In this document: in pieces, positions 1 to 11,327 of the stretch
How positions within the stretch are numbered: the stretch's first letter is position 1
How the letters are laid out: every line of letters starts with the position of its first letter
DNA from: Anastatus disparis
Lineage: Eukaryota > Arthropoda > Insecta > Hymenoptera > Eupelmidae
DNA length: 64,000 nucleotides
Assembly (NCBI GenBank): GCA_017163975.1
Contig: JAFFSR010000364.1
Span: 186,001 to 250,000 of the forward strand
Direction of reading: 5' to 3'
Notes under the pieces: model-generated
Databases searched by the model: none
What the model was told of the DNA's origin: nothing
The model's input: the letters and a program-made list of their open reading frames with translations, nothing else
Position numbers and translations under genes: made by a program

Positions 1-145
1 AAATATATTGATCTATTAATTTTAAATTATAAAGAGTATGCCAGAAAGATCGTTTAAAGAAGAATTTGCAAGAATTAGATGAATGTCTTGAAATATACAC
101 TGAAGAAGTTGAAATGATTTTTTTAATGAAAATTATGAAGACTCA

Positions 146-379
146 ATGTGTGACAACAAAATTAGTGATCAAGAAAATGAAACTATGAATTTTGATGAGT
201 CTTATATTAAACAAATCAAACAATTACAAGAGTGGGTTGTAGTAAACAATATTGCTCATAAGCATGTTGATGATCTTTTGAAAATATTAAAAGAAAAGTT
301 AATTCCTGTTCTGCCCAAGTGTACAAAAACTTCAAGTCTCAGTGATGTTCTTTCTAATGTGAAAGGATGGGAAAAATAA
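146..379 (+). pseudogene. Fragment of a transposon-encoded protein (N-terminal helical region)
   Basis: A 77-aa reading frame contains the stretch LQEWVVVNNIAHKHVDDLL followed by an LPKCTKT segment. This resembles the helical 'W-x-hydrophobic-x-N-I-x-H, DLLKIL, LPK-x-x-RT' region often found upstream of the main domain in insect transposon ORFs (recalled pattern, not searched). Upstream, in another frame, MPERSFK at about position 38 may belong to the same protein. The frame ends at a TAA at 377-379 with no downstream continuation, so the copy is truncated. It could be a small host exon, but nothing nearby supports that. Confidence 0.35.
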
Positions 380-653
380 TATTTTACTTTTTAAGAATTA
401 TTATAAAATAAATGATATATTGAAATATTATTTAATCATTAAATATTGTTTAAAATAAATATTGTTTAATAATTTATAATTTATGAATAATTTATTATTT
501 TAAAAATGAAAAGTTCTAATTTTTCAATTAAAATATTATAATAAAATTAAATATATTCACCATTTTTTTGTCAACTTTTCACCATGAAAGGTCGCTAGAC
601 CATTTTGCATCCAGCTGAAAAACTTTAAATTTCTCGACCTCGCGACAAAAAAA

Positions 654-776
654 ATAGTATAATATACCATGGGTGCATATTGATCATTCTGGCTCGTGTA
701 ACTTTCGAGGCCTCGCTGCGCTCGATCCCAAAAGTTTGCACTTACCGAGAATGATCTTTGGTCAATAATGTACTAT
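654..776. repeat. CpG-rich imperfect hairpin element
   Basis: The segment starts ATAGTATAATATACC and ends in an inverted counterpart, AATAATGTACTAT. Both arms contain GATCATTCT or its complement. The middle holds a CpG-rich palindromic tract, CGAGGCCTCGCTGCGCTCG. The 'ATAGTACATTA' edge followed by a CpG-rich GCG-AGY-GAGG tract recurs at 26.53, 29.64 and 36.25 kb. It looks like a short non-autonomous repeat. Confidence 0.45.
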
Positions 777-2203
777 TTCACTACAGGAGTAAATAAAGAA
801 TGCCTTAAATAAATGCCCTCGCTTTCGGCTTAAATGACAATTTACATACGATTTAAAACATTCTTTACTTTTCCTCTCTAGATAAAAAGTAAACTATTTT
901 ATTTTTAATAAATATTTTTTTTTATTTCAGTCATTCGATGGCTCGCAATTAATTTAGTCAACTGAAATAATAGTTTTTCTGATTTTAATAACAAAGTTTT
1001 TCAATTTTACTAATTATATATTTACATGAAGTTGTTTTAAATGAATGATTTTATTAATCATTTCATCAGCATTGTAAAGGTAAAAATAAACGTTTTATAT
1101 TGACTAAAATAATAGCAATAAAGAATTTTTATTTCCAGCTTTTTATTTTTAATCAATAGTCATAAAATAGTAAAAGAATGATTAAAAATTTTTTTAAATT
1201 AAATAAACATTTATTTCATTTAAATAAATCAAATTTAAGTAGATGTATATTTATTTATTTGAATCATATATATTTTTCAGTGTATAAAAAAGACAATAAT
1301 TTCAAACATAAGTAACATGCGCAAGCGTTTAATAAGAACTGAAAGCACGTGTAGAGCGTACGCAAGAACCGTAGTTTGTAACTGTTTCAAAAATAAGGTA
1401 GCTCTAAAAGAGCTTTTGATTGGTTGATATAACTTTTGTCATATGTGAGATAATTACAGAATAATCTCCTCAAGTTTGCAAGCCCCTCATTATTCTTATA
1501 TCACGTAGAGAGAAGCTATCTACTTATAATTACAATCATATCCAGTAGAAAAGTCAATCGAAAATGAACGTAAATGAAAAAGATAGAGAATGAGTGAAGA
1601 AAAAGGAGAGGGGAAGAGAGAGAAAGACTGAGTGAGTGAGTAGGTGTGCGTAGTAACCAGCAGTTTTGGAGCTTAAACTGTCATTCCGTCGCCATGTTTT
1701 CATCATCGTAACAAAAGAAGCTCTGCTGTACCTTTTGCTTGCTATACTACAGCTTATAGGGTGGTCTGTCTATTATTATAAAGCAAAAATTTATTTACAC
1801 ATCAAGTATCGCGACATCTTGCATTAACTTTGACATATTATACATATTAGTGTCTTGTGTATACAAGATTAATACCTTTTGCAAATTGATAAGAGAAACG
1901 TTTCTATCTTTATACATGCAAGCTTTGAAGTAAATAAATAGGAACGAAAAAAGTAGACAACCAGCCAAGGAAAAAGGGAACGCTGATTCCAGGTAAAACA
2001 TGAATAATTAATTAAATTTTTATGCCAGTAAATATTATGTAGCAGACACTAATTTAACACAGTTCAGTTAAATTTCTCTTGCTACTAATAGACAAAGGTG
2101 ATAGTTTGCAAAATGGTGATGACAACTTTAATTATAAAGTTTATATATTAATTTGGATATGATTTTTCACTACAAGCACAGCACGCTCAAAGAGCCAATA
2201 AGT

Positions 2204-2206
<3 letters not shown>

Positions 2207-2234
<28 letters not shown>
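2207..2234. repeat. (AG)n microsatellite
   Basis: An uninterrupted AG dinucleotide run of about 14 copies. Confidence 0.95.
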
Positions 2235-3988
2235 TTGAGAGACTATTGCTAAAATTTCGATTTATTCAATAATGACGTTGTTCGCTCATTAATTAAACAG
2301 CATTATAAAACTTATTCATTACATCATTAATAACTAATCATCGTGTAACAACAGTGCGAAATACTCCAGTATGCTGGTCTAAATTTGATTAAAATTTCCG
2401 GAGCTGTGTTGGCCTACTGTGATTTTATACTGTTTTTTGAAGTAAAACGTATGTAAAGATGCTGATAAAAAATATGTGGATAACTTTGATAACTAATTAA
2501 AACAGCAGAAGAAGTCTTCAGAAAAATCTTAGTTGATGTAGGTAGAAATAAATTAGTAGAAAATTAAACAGTATTTTACTATGTTATAATTATATTATTA
2601 TAAAATATTACTTTATTTATTTATTCAATTGTCATTGTAATTAATTATTATAATCATAACATCATTACTATTAGCATTGCAGTGTTCACATGAAGCTTGC
2701 TTCGCAGTAATCGCTAAGTCCAACCTAACCTTGGCATGCATCTCGCTAAAAGTGAAATTATATCTTCTCAATCAAGGGAGAAGAAGAAAAAATTAGAAAA
2801 GGAAAGAACAGTTCTAGAATTTGTTGGTGTTGTAGTTTTTCCGTGATTTTCCAACAGATATATAAGCTACATCATATATTCTGATTTCTTCATCTCTTTC
2901 TCTTTGATTTTAAAATAACTTCTAGAATTTATGCGTTCTGTCTCGAATGCTTATATACACGTTCACACACATGTGCGCGCACACATAAATGCACACATAA
3001 TTTCTTATATAGTGAACCATGCACTGGGTGCTAAATAAATACAGTCATATTTAATACATGAAATTATTTTACGTTTGAATATAAGTTAATGTTTTTATTA
3101 ACATTTTTTTTTAATTAAAAAAAAAAATTTATTGTTTTGCTATTGAATACTTAAAAAGCAATAATCACAAAATTCCTTAAAATTTGTGCTGCTTAGATAC
3201 AAATCATAATTACTCATAAAGCAATATTAATATATTTAGATATTGTATATTCAATATTGGAGAATTATCGATTCTAAAAAGATTATTGAACTATAGAATA
3301 GAGAAACTTATAAAGGTTTATTAAATAAATATTTAAGTGTTATTTATAGGCTGGATGTATATGTAATTTACTACAATAAAGATAATTTTTTTCCCTTTCC
3401 ATCATTAAAAAGAAGTAAAAGTTATTAAGCAAAATTTATAGATAATTTAATTTGAATTGGAAAATACAAAATTTAAAGTTAATATTGCATTAAATAATTT
3501 TTATTTTGAAAAGATTAAATTATGTTATTTTCCGTCTAAATTATGTAATAATAAATGCATTTTAAACTCAACGAAAATTTTCAAAGTAAATAGTAATCAA
3601 AATCTTTTAACCCTTTTATTTTAATTGTAGGGATATATTGTATGCTATTTTTTCAGATTTTTTACGAATCTGATTTATTTATAATGAAGCAGCTTATTAA
3701 ATAAAAAATGGCATATAAAGTAACTATAAAGGAGAAATGTTTATAAAACACATCTGATATTGAAACTAAAAATAATTACATACATAAGTTTTAAAAATCA
3801 CTCTAAATATATTTTAATGATAAAAACATTCAAAAAATTTTTAATTTTGAACAATTTTGTTCGAAGTAATTATATTGTGGATGATTTTTATTAAGAGTAC
3901 AGTAGAATGAGGTTAATCAATCACTATGGGATTAATGGAACAAATTCCGAAATTTTAAGTGCTCCGCAAATTTTTGATTAAAATTAGC

Positions 3989-5012
3989 CCTGGTGAAAAA
4001 AAATCAGGTGATTTATCATGCCAAAACATCATGTAACGATTTTTTTGGTTTTTATGCGTTTTAAACCATGCTTAGTAAATTCAGAACAGTTTATGAAATT
4101 TTGAAATTTTTGAACTTTGAAATTATTCCGTAAAATTAGTCAACATTTTTTCTAAGACCGAATTATCTAAAAAATTTTCTAAGTCCAAAATTTCCAAAAA
4201 TTTTCAAAAACTGTTCTGAATTGACTAACAAGGAGAGTATTTGACGGATGACGGAAACGGATTTGGCTGAAACTGCAGGATATAATTCTTTGATAAAAAA
4301 AAAATGAATCCGTGTTTTTTCTTTTGTGCTAATAGGCCCTATAGACAGAGATATAGACATTTCTTTAAAAATATAGACAAAAAAAAGCGATTATAAGTAC
4401 TTGAATAGCTAAACAACTAAAACTTTTACAGAAAAATGTATGAAAAATAGAAGAAAGTACAAGTTAAAAGCTTTAATTAAAGCCTTGTTGCATCAAAAAA
4501 GCTTCTGCAGTTCAAAATTTGTGCCTAATTGAAAATTACTACATATTTATAAATATTTTTAGCATGTAACATACGATCAAATTTTTACCCTATTTCAATA
4601 GCATATTTTAATGTCCTGTAACTTTTGAACCGCATGAGATTTTTTAATGCAATAAGGCTAAAATTAAAGTTTTTAACCTGTACTTTCTTTTATTTTTCAT
4701 ACAATTTTCTGTAAGAGTTTTAATTGTTTAGTAATACAAGTTCTTATAAAGACTTCTTTTCACTACATTTTCGAAGAAATATCTATATCTCCGTCTATAG
4801 GGCCTATTAGCACAAAAGAAAAAATACTGGCTCATTTTTTTTCATCAAAAAATCATATCCTGCAGTTTCAGCCAAATCCATTTCCCGGAGGTCAAATACT
4901 CTCCTTAAGCATGGTTTGAAACGTGTAAGAACCAAAAAAATCGTAACATGATGTTTTAGCATGATAAATCACCTGAGAAATCAGGTGATTTGTCACCTCA
5001 TTTTTTTAACAG
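3989..5012. mobile_element. Foldback element carrying a nested MITE
   Basis: The outer arms (about 3989-4072 and 4907-5012) are near-perfect inverted copies. Shared pieces are TCAGGTGATTTATCATG and AAACCATGCTTA with their complements on the right. The left arm is followed by a separate internal stem (AATTCAGAACAGTTT at about 4078, complemented near 4210). The centre is replaced by the Harbinger-like MITE at 4229-4905. A truncated copy of the outer terminus recurs at about 38325-38370. Confidence 0.7.
4229..4905. mobile_element. PIF/Harbinger-like foldback MITE, copy 1
   Basis: The ends are CAAGGAGAGTATTTGAC and GTCAAATACTCTCCTT. The interior is almost one continuous palindrome with arms of about 330 bp; AACGGATTTGGCTGAAACTG is mirrored near 4870. 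It is the same family as the copy at 42936-43600, where a clean 3-bp TTA duplication is visible. Here the left flank is TAA and the right end has lost one base, so the duplication is not clean. No coding capacity is seen. Confidence 0.75.
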
Positions 5013-5014
5013 GC

Positions 5015-5835
5015 AGTTGCAAGGTTGCTTGAAGGTATCGTAAAACTTTTTCATATTTATTTTTATGATGTTTTTGAAATATTTCATAAAACCTTGCAGT
5101 AACATTTTTAAACGTTATCTGAATTGTTCGGGAAAATTTCGACGAAAGGTTGCTGGAATATATCGTGAAACTTTTCAATAATTGTTTTTGTAATGTTTCC
5201 GAAATCTTTAGTGAAATCTTGCAAGAACATTTGTGAAAGATTTCTTGAATAGTTATCGAAAGTTTCGATAAAATGTCACTATAATCGTTTGTTGAACCTT
5301 ACAGGAGCAGTTTTTGAAAAGTTTATTTAATGTTTTGCAAAGGTTTCGAAAATTGCTACTGCAAGGTTGCGGAAACGTATCATGAAACTTTTTGATATTC
5401 GTTTCTGTAATAGCTCGCAACATTTCATGATACTTTGAAGGAAAGTTGCTTGAAAGGTTCCCTAAATGGTTTGCGGAAGTTTCGATGAAAGGCTACTGCA
5501 ATGTTATTGGAAGTTATCGTGAAACCATTTGAAAGTTGTTTCTGTACTCTCATTGAAATTGTTCGTTAAATCTTACAGCAAAATTTTACGAAAAGTTTAT
5601 TCAATGCTTTGCGGCAGTTTTGATAGATGATTACTAAAAGGTTGCTGGAAGGTTTTGTCAAACTTTATAAAAGTGGTTTTCTGTAATCAGTCACTAAAAT
5701 CTTTCGAAAAACATTTTATTAAAAGTTGCAGAAATATTTTTTAAAAAGTTTCTTGAATGCTTTATGAAAGTTTTGATGAAAAGTTATAACAAAGTAGAGG
5801 AAGGATATCCTGAACCCATCTGACAATTTTTAATT
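5015..5835. repeat. Degenerate tandem array, unit about 120-140 bp
   Basis: About six or seven diverged units recur around 'AAAGGTTGCTGGAAGGTATCGTGAAAC' type phrases, starting near 5027, 5148, 5268, 5356, 5483, 5635 and 5775. Each is followed by 'TTTCTGTAATG..TCGAAATCTTT..GAAATCTTGCA' like text. A two-unit remnant of the same family lies at about 25965-26190. Confidence 0.7.
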
Positions 5836-5841
5836 GTACAC

Positions 5842-6345
5842 ACACTGAAAAAAATAGAATCTAGAACCAATGAGAATCCGCTTGGTGGTAGAGAATTTTC
5901 TTTTTGTTTTAAGCCATAGTAGAATTCCGCTTGACTCAAAAGGAAAATCTGCTTCAATGATATCGACTTCCTTCTAATAGATATTCTGCTACCACCTAGC
6001 AGAAATATTTTTGAAGCAACTAAACTTAAAAAAAATTAAATCTGGCTTCCACCAAGAGGAAAACTAGTATATTTTATATAAATAATAATCTAAAAATTCC
6101 ATTTGAAATTTTTTAATTTAATTTTTATTTGAAATTATTGAATATATATCTCTCTAACTACGTAAGCATTAGCTTACATGTTCTTATTCATATGATTCAA
6201 GTAATAAAATTAATCATTTTTTATTATTACAATAATTAATAATATATATTTACATATAAAACACAATATAATTTTTTTTCCATTAACAAATTGAATCTTA
6301 TGCATTATTTTCTCGCTGTACAATTCTTTAAAGCAGCATGTAACA
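5842..6345. other. AT-rich spacer; possible single-ended TIR element
   Basis: The segment begins CACACTGAAAAAAATAGAA, similar to the terminus of the 3.18 kb element at 11569 (CACTGAGAAAAAAATTTAG). No matching right end was found, so this may be a solo or decayed end. The rest is unremarkable AT-rich sequence. Confidence 0.3.
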
Positions 6346-6351
6346 TCCCAC

Positions 6352-7645
6352 ATAGCACGAAAGATTCGGGAACCTTCCATCGAAAGATTCAAGAAAGATT
6401 CCAATGTAAGCTTCTAGCAAGCTTCCCGGAAGCTAAATGAAAGTTTCGAGAAGCTTCCATTGGAATCTTTCATGTAAGCCTTACGGAAGGTTCAGGGAAG
6501 CTTACATGTAATATTCCATGAGGGCTAAATGGAACATTATAAAATAGCTTCCAGTAAGCTTCCAAAAAGATTATATGCAATGTTACAGAAACGTTATTTG
6601 GAAGATTGCAATATATCTTGCAGGAAGCTTCCAGTAATATTTTGTGGAAGATTCTATTCAAACTTCCTGCAGCTTTCAACGGAATGTTACAGGAAGAATA
6701 TTTCAATGTTCACGGGGATTACCAGTAACTTGTCAGGAAGATTCCTTGTGAGCTTCCCGAAAGCTTAATGGAAGTTTAGAGAAGTTTTTATTGGAATCTT
6801 TCATGTAAACTATACGGAAGGTTCAGGAAAGCTAACATGTAATATTCCATGAGGGCTAAATGGAACATTACGAAATAGCTTCCAGTAAGCTTCCGAAAAG
6901 ATTACATGTAGCATTACAGAAATGTTATTCGGAAGATTACATTATGTCTTGCAGGAAGCTTCCAGTAATATTTTGTGGAAGATTCCATTCAAACTGCAGC
7001 CATCCACGGCATGTTACAAGAAAAATATTTCAATGTTTACAGAAGGTTACCGTTAACTTGTCAGGAAGATTCCCTGTAAGCTTCCCGAAAGCTAAATGAA
7101 AGTTTCGGGAAGCTTCCATTGGAATCTTTTATGTAAGCTTTACGGAAGGTTCAGAGAAGCTAACATGTAATATTCCATGAGGGCTAAATTAAACATTACA
7201 AAATAGCTTCCAGTAAGCTTTCTGAATGATTACATGCAATATTACAGAAACGTTATTCGGAAGATTACTTATATCTTGCAGGAAGCTTCCAGTAATATTT
7301 TGTGCTTCCAGTAAGATTTCCTGTAAGGTTTTCGGAAGCTAAATAAAAGTTTCAGGAAGATTCCATTGGAATCTTTTATGTAAGCCTTACGGAAGGTTCA
7401 GGGAAGCTTATATGTAATATTCCATGAGGGCCAAATGGAATATTACAAGATAGCTTCCAGTAAGCTTCCGAAAAGTTATATCCGAATATTATTTGGAAGA
7501 TTACTTTACATTTTGCAGGAAGCTTGCAGTAACATTTTGCGGGAAATTCTATTTAAACTTTTTGCAGCCTTTCACAGAATATTACAGGAAGGATATATTA
7601 ATGTTAACGAAAAGTTATTGCAAAGTTTCAAAAAAAAAATACATT
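6352..7645. repeat. Tandem array, unit about 330 bp, four copies
   Basis: The landmark AATATTCCATGAGGGC occurs at about 6510, 6840, 7169 and 7412, giving spacings of about 330, 329 and 243 bp; the third unit is internally shortened. Units are saturated with GGAAGCTTCC-like short palindromes. Open frames inside the array arise from the repeat itself and show no independent coding signal. Confidence 0.9.
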
Positions 7646-7756
7646 AGTTTGTAGTAAATATCATGAAAATTATTCAGTTGAATTTTTAAATAAATCTATT
7701 CCTTTGTTTATAGGAATTTTGTATTCCTGGTACAAAATCGAATAATTTTTATATAT

Positions 7757-8481
7757 GGTTGATTCCATTCAGATTCATGCAGGCCGTCACTGATCGAATT
7801 TTTTTTTTTCTTCTAAGTAATAAAAATACCTTCTATTATGTATATGAAGATAAAATTTACCTCGTAGAACGCAGAAAAAAATTTTTTTTTGTTTACTACA
7901 GCAATTTTAGTGGTGGATGTAAAAACGAAAATTCAAAAATTGAAAATGAACCTCTACTTTTAAATGACTACAGCTCCGTCAATTTTTAACCTTTTTGGGC
8001 GTTCTTTTAACGAAAGTGTGCGGAATTTGGTGTAGTTTTAAATGCAATCTTGATTTTTGTAATACAATTTGATCTCACTGAGTTATTTACGAAAAACTGA
8101 AAAAAGCGATTTTTTTCAAACACGATTTTCTCAAAAACTATATATATTTTTTTTTTGAAATTTTTATATGATTTTATACATAAAAAATACTAACTTTTAG
8201 GGTAGGTGAGAATATGCGATTTTGCCTTTTTTTTAACAGATTTTTAAACGTTTTTGTTATATTTTCGATTTTAAAACATTGATACCCTGGCGCATCGTAC
8301 TGTTTTTCCAACTTTACGAGTTCTTACAACTATTTTTATGCTTTTATTTCTTAATATATCAAAAACATCAACAATAATCTTTAAAATAAACCCCGGATCG
8401 AATATTTTGATCAATTAAAACCAGAGTTATGACGATTTAAAGTTTGAAAAAAATGCTGAAACTTTAAATAAATATATTTAC
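7757..8481. repeat. Element 1 left terminal inverted repeat
   Basis: It matches 23832-24500 in inverted orientation, including CAGATTCATG at the end and CGATTTAAAGTTT near the inner boundary. The left copy carries about 45 extra bases near 8365-8420 compared with the right copy. Confidence 0.85.
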
Positions 8482-8482
8482 T

Positions 8483-8576
8483 TTGAATTTTGAATTTTGA
8501 ATTTTGAATTTCGAATTTGAATTTTGAATTTTGAATTTTGAATTTTGAATTTCGAATTTGAATTTCGAATTTTGAA
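8483..8576. repeat. AT-rich minisatellite GAATTTT / GAATTTC
   Basis: About a dozen consecutive 7-8 bp units (TTGAATTT, TCGAATTT) directly inside the left inverted repeat. The right side has no equivalent. Confidence 0.9.
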
Positions 8577-8714
8577 AAGGTGAATTTTTTTAATACTAAA
8601 ATATATTATTTGGTCATTTTCAATGAACAAATAATGTGCGATACAATTAAGAAATGAACACTAATGAATTGAGAACTAATGTGAATAAAAAAATCCGAAT
8701 TTGAATAAAACCTT

Positions 8715-10766
8715 TCAATTTACTTCTTGCCACTCATGTCTCGAAGTTTTGGCAGTGTAGATTTGGTTTCGTTCACTTTTCCAACAGTGAATCTTTTAAA
8801 TACCTTTAATTTCTTTTGCATTTCCTAACCATTCCATTTTTTTTGTCTGTCGAAAAACTTCTAACTCATCCTTGCGGATAACAAGAATGTTAATCGACGG
8901 AGTATATTTTGATACGTGAGTGGCGAAATTTTCAGCGTTTCTAATAAAATCTGCACTTTTCTTGGACAGATTATGCGTGGTAGCATAATGTATAACTAAA
9001 CCACCAATACCATCACAAGCGCCTTTACCAAGACCTGTTGCAGAAAAAAGCCATTTTCTGTTTACTTTTGAGTTTTGAAGCTCATAGAATTGATATCTAT
9101 TTTTAAAATGACTGGCAGCTCCATCGGAAATGGTTATGATTTCATCAAGATCTTGCGCAATATATTTTTGTTTTAAGTTGTCGATAATTAAATTTATAGC
9201 CATTAGGGCATGAGACGAATCATGTTTAATATCATCAAAGACGGTGACATAACTGACTGTTTTATCATTACCAAAATAGCATACTGACGTAAATATTGAT
9301 ATTTGATTTTTACTCCAATGATAGCTTTGAATCTCATTTTGAAGCAGAACTGTCCAATTTTCTGCAAAATCGACATGAATAACTAATTGAAAGTCATTAT
9401 TTTTCGCTAAAAGTTTAACCTCTTTAATTGCTATACGTTGGATTTCTTTGACCAATTTATGAGCTCTCACAGTCAGAGCACGCTCTCTTAACTCTATTAA
9501 GAAATTTTCAATTGTGCTAGTTTTATTCAGTAAATTTTATTTTTCCCAAACACCATAAATTATTTCTTCATATAAATCTTCTTCTGTCAAAGAAATTATT
9601 TGTAAATCAATAGAATCTCCAATGGGACATTCTTTACATTCTCTTAGTACACATTTCATATCATCTTTTGAACAAAAAAGTGAAGAACATATTTTCAATT
9701 CCAAATCTGCAATGTCTTGTTTATTCTCTTTTTTATAATTATTCAAAGCATCTAACATAAGTTTAAGATTCTCACAGTAAACGCAAAGACACGAATCGGT
9801 GGGTGGATGTGGTATAACCCACTTCGGTCTTAAAGCGTAGAATGTTGATTTACCAATTTTTGTTTACATTTTAGGATTTTTGTCTTTAAATAATTGATAT
9901 ATTTCTTTTATACTTCGCGTAAGAAAGCGTTTGACTTTTTTAGTTTTTATACCATTTTCTTTGATAAATACTGTGTCGCTTTTATTTGCACTTTGACGAG
10001 AACAATTAAAATCATCGTTCAGATAATAATCCTTTACTTTCATTACAATTTCACTATCCAAAGAATGGCCACAATAGTTCTCAGATTGCTTGTAAATTTT
10101 TTTATTATTTACCAATAATCGTGCTTGATCAATCATATAAATAGTTACATTTGGTAAAACTGATAATAAATAATCTTTGGAAATATCACTTGGTATAATA
10201 CTCAACAATCGCACTTCCTCAAGAAAATTTGAACAATTATCAAATGCAATTTTAATATTCTCAAGCCATTTATCATTTGTTTTACATTCATTATTTTCAT
10301 TCGATGCGGGCAAATCGGTTATATCGTAGACTTTCATCATTTTACTTGCTATTTGTGAATTAAATGCATCGTTCATTTATTTTCCTTTTCGGAGAGCATA
10401 AGATTCTCGCATCTTGATATTGATACTTTGAGGCATTTTAATTGGTGAAATGTTTAATTTCAAATTACTTGAAGTCTCATTGAGCTGTTCTACCACAGCC
10501 TCACTATGAATAAAATCTTCCGAAGATTGTTGACTGCTTGAAGTCGATGAGATAGGCGTATTTTTCACTTCATCTAATAATATTTTGTAACACGGAGGGC
10601 ATACTTTATCTTCTCTAGAGAAAGAAGTATTTGGATACAAGCGCTTCAAAGACTCCGTTAGATCACCTAATTCTCTAAGCGGACTTTTGGAGCAATCATA
10701 AACAACTTTTTCGTGCCTTTCTTTTAAATCCTTGCACACGGGAAAACTAATACACCTGTATTTGTA
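8715..10766 (-). pseudogene. Element 1 transposase (DDE-like), interrupted by in-frame stops
   Basis: One uninterrupted minus-strand frame runs through the whole region with in-frame TAA codons at 10377-10379, 9864-9866, 9537-9539 and 8796-8798, and no frameshift. The N-terminal part is Cys/His-rich (CKDLKERH, DKVCPPCYK), a zinc-binding type module. A middle part has YALRPKWV and CLCVYCENLKLML. The C-terminal part has HVDFAENW, ISDGAASHFKNR and GKGACDGIGG, acidic motifs consistent with an RNase H-fold transposase. The first ATG is not visible; an upstream exon may be missing. Element 2 carries a relative of the N-terminal half. The product is probably inactive. Confidence 0.75.
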
Positions 10767-10769
10767 ATG

Positions 10770-11323
10770 TCACGTATCATCATGAACGTGTAAAAAAATA
10801 CATCGCTGAGCGTTGTGCTCTTCACAGCGTTTGGCGATGTATGTCATTTTGATGCGATATGTTTGTCATTTATCGTACTATGTATTGCTGCTACCCATAA
10901 AACATTAGACAGTTATAGGTTATGCATATGCATTTATACCTAAAAATATGAAGCAAATATTCAAAATTTCATTCTTTCAATTTTCATACACAGGAAAATT
11001 TAATTTTTCTGCACAAAAAATCCCTTGCGTTATTCAATCTGTATTTTTAACAAAACAGCCAACATATTTATAATATCAGGTAAGTTGGTAAGAAAAATCA
11101 TTGCTATTATGGTGTCGTTCACTGCTAAAACCTGTGACGAACATTACATATAGCGGTGCGTCAGTCTTTCCGTGCACTTGATTTTAACAATCAGTGATGC
11201 CATTATTGATATTCTGTTCAATGACAGATCGAAAAAAATAATTTTTCTTAAACATCTTTATTTTTTATCTTCCTTTTCTTATATTTTTAAATACGTCAAG
11301 TCGTTAATGAGAATGCAAAACAC
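10770..11323. other. Element 1 internal non-coding stretch
   Basis: This lies between the transposase and the Gypsy insertion. On the minus strand it would contain the promoter or first exon of the transposase. I see no convincing exon, only short random frames. Confidence 0.4.
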
Positions 11324-11327
11324 GAAT

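Larger units (their letters stand above)
380..3988. other. AT-rich spacer without recognisable genes
   Basis: This stretch is mostly A/T with scattered short open frames that look random. A somewhat more GC-balanced, low-copy-looking segment lies at about 1310-1770. A CA/GT-rich patch lies near 2960-3000, and an AG microsatellite and a CpG-rich hairpin are listed separately. I see no coding or RNA gene. Confidence 0.6.

Noticed and set aside
1795..2001. A 68-aa minus-strand frame with a hydrophobic start
   Set aside because: Isolated, no homology recalled, and no larger gene structure around it.
6529..7647. Several 70-79 aa frames, similar to each other
   Set aside because: They coincide with units of the 330-bp array and exist because the unit is repeated.
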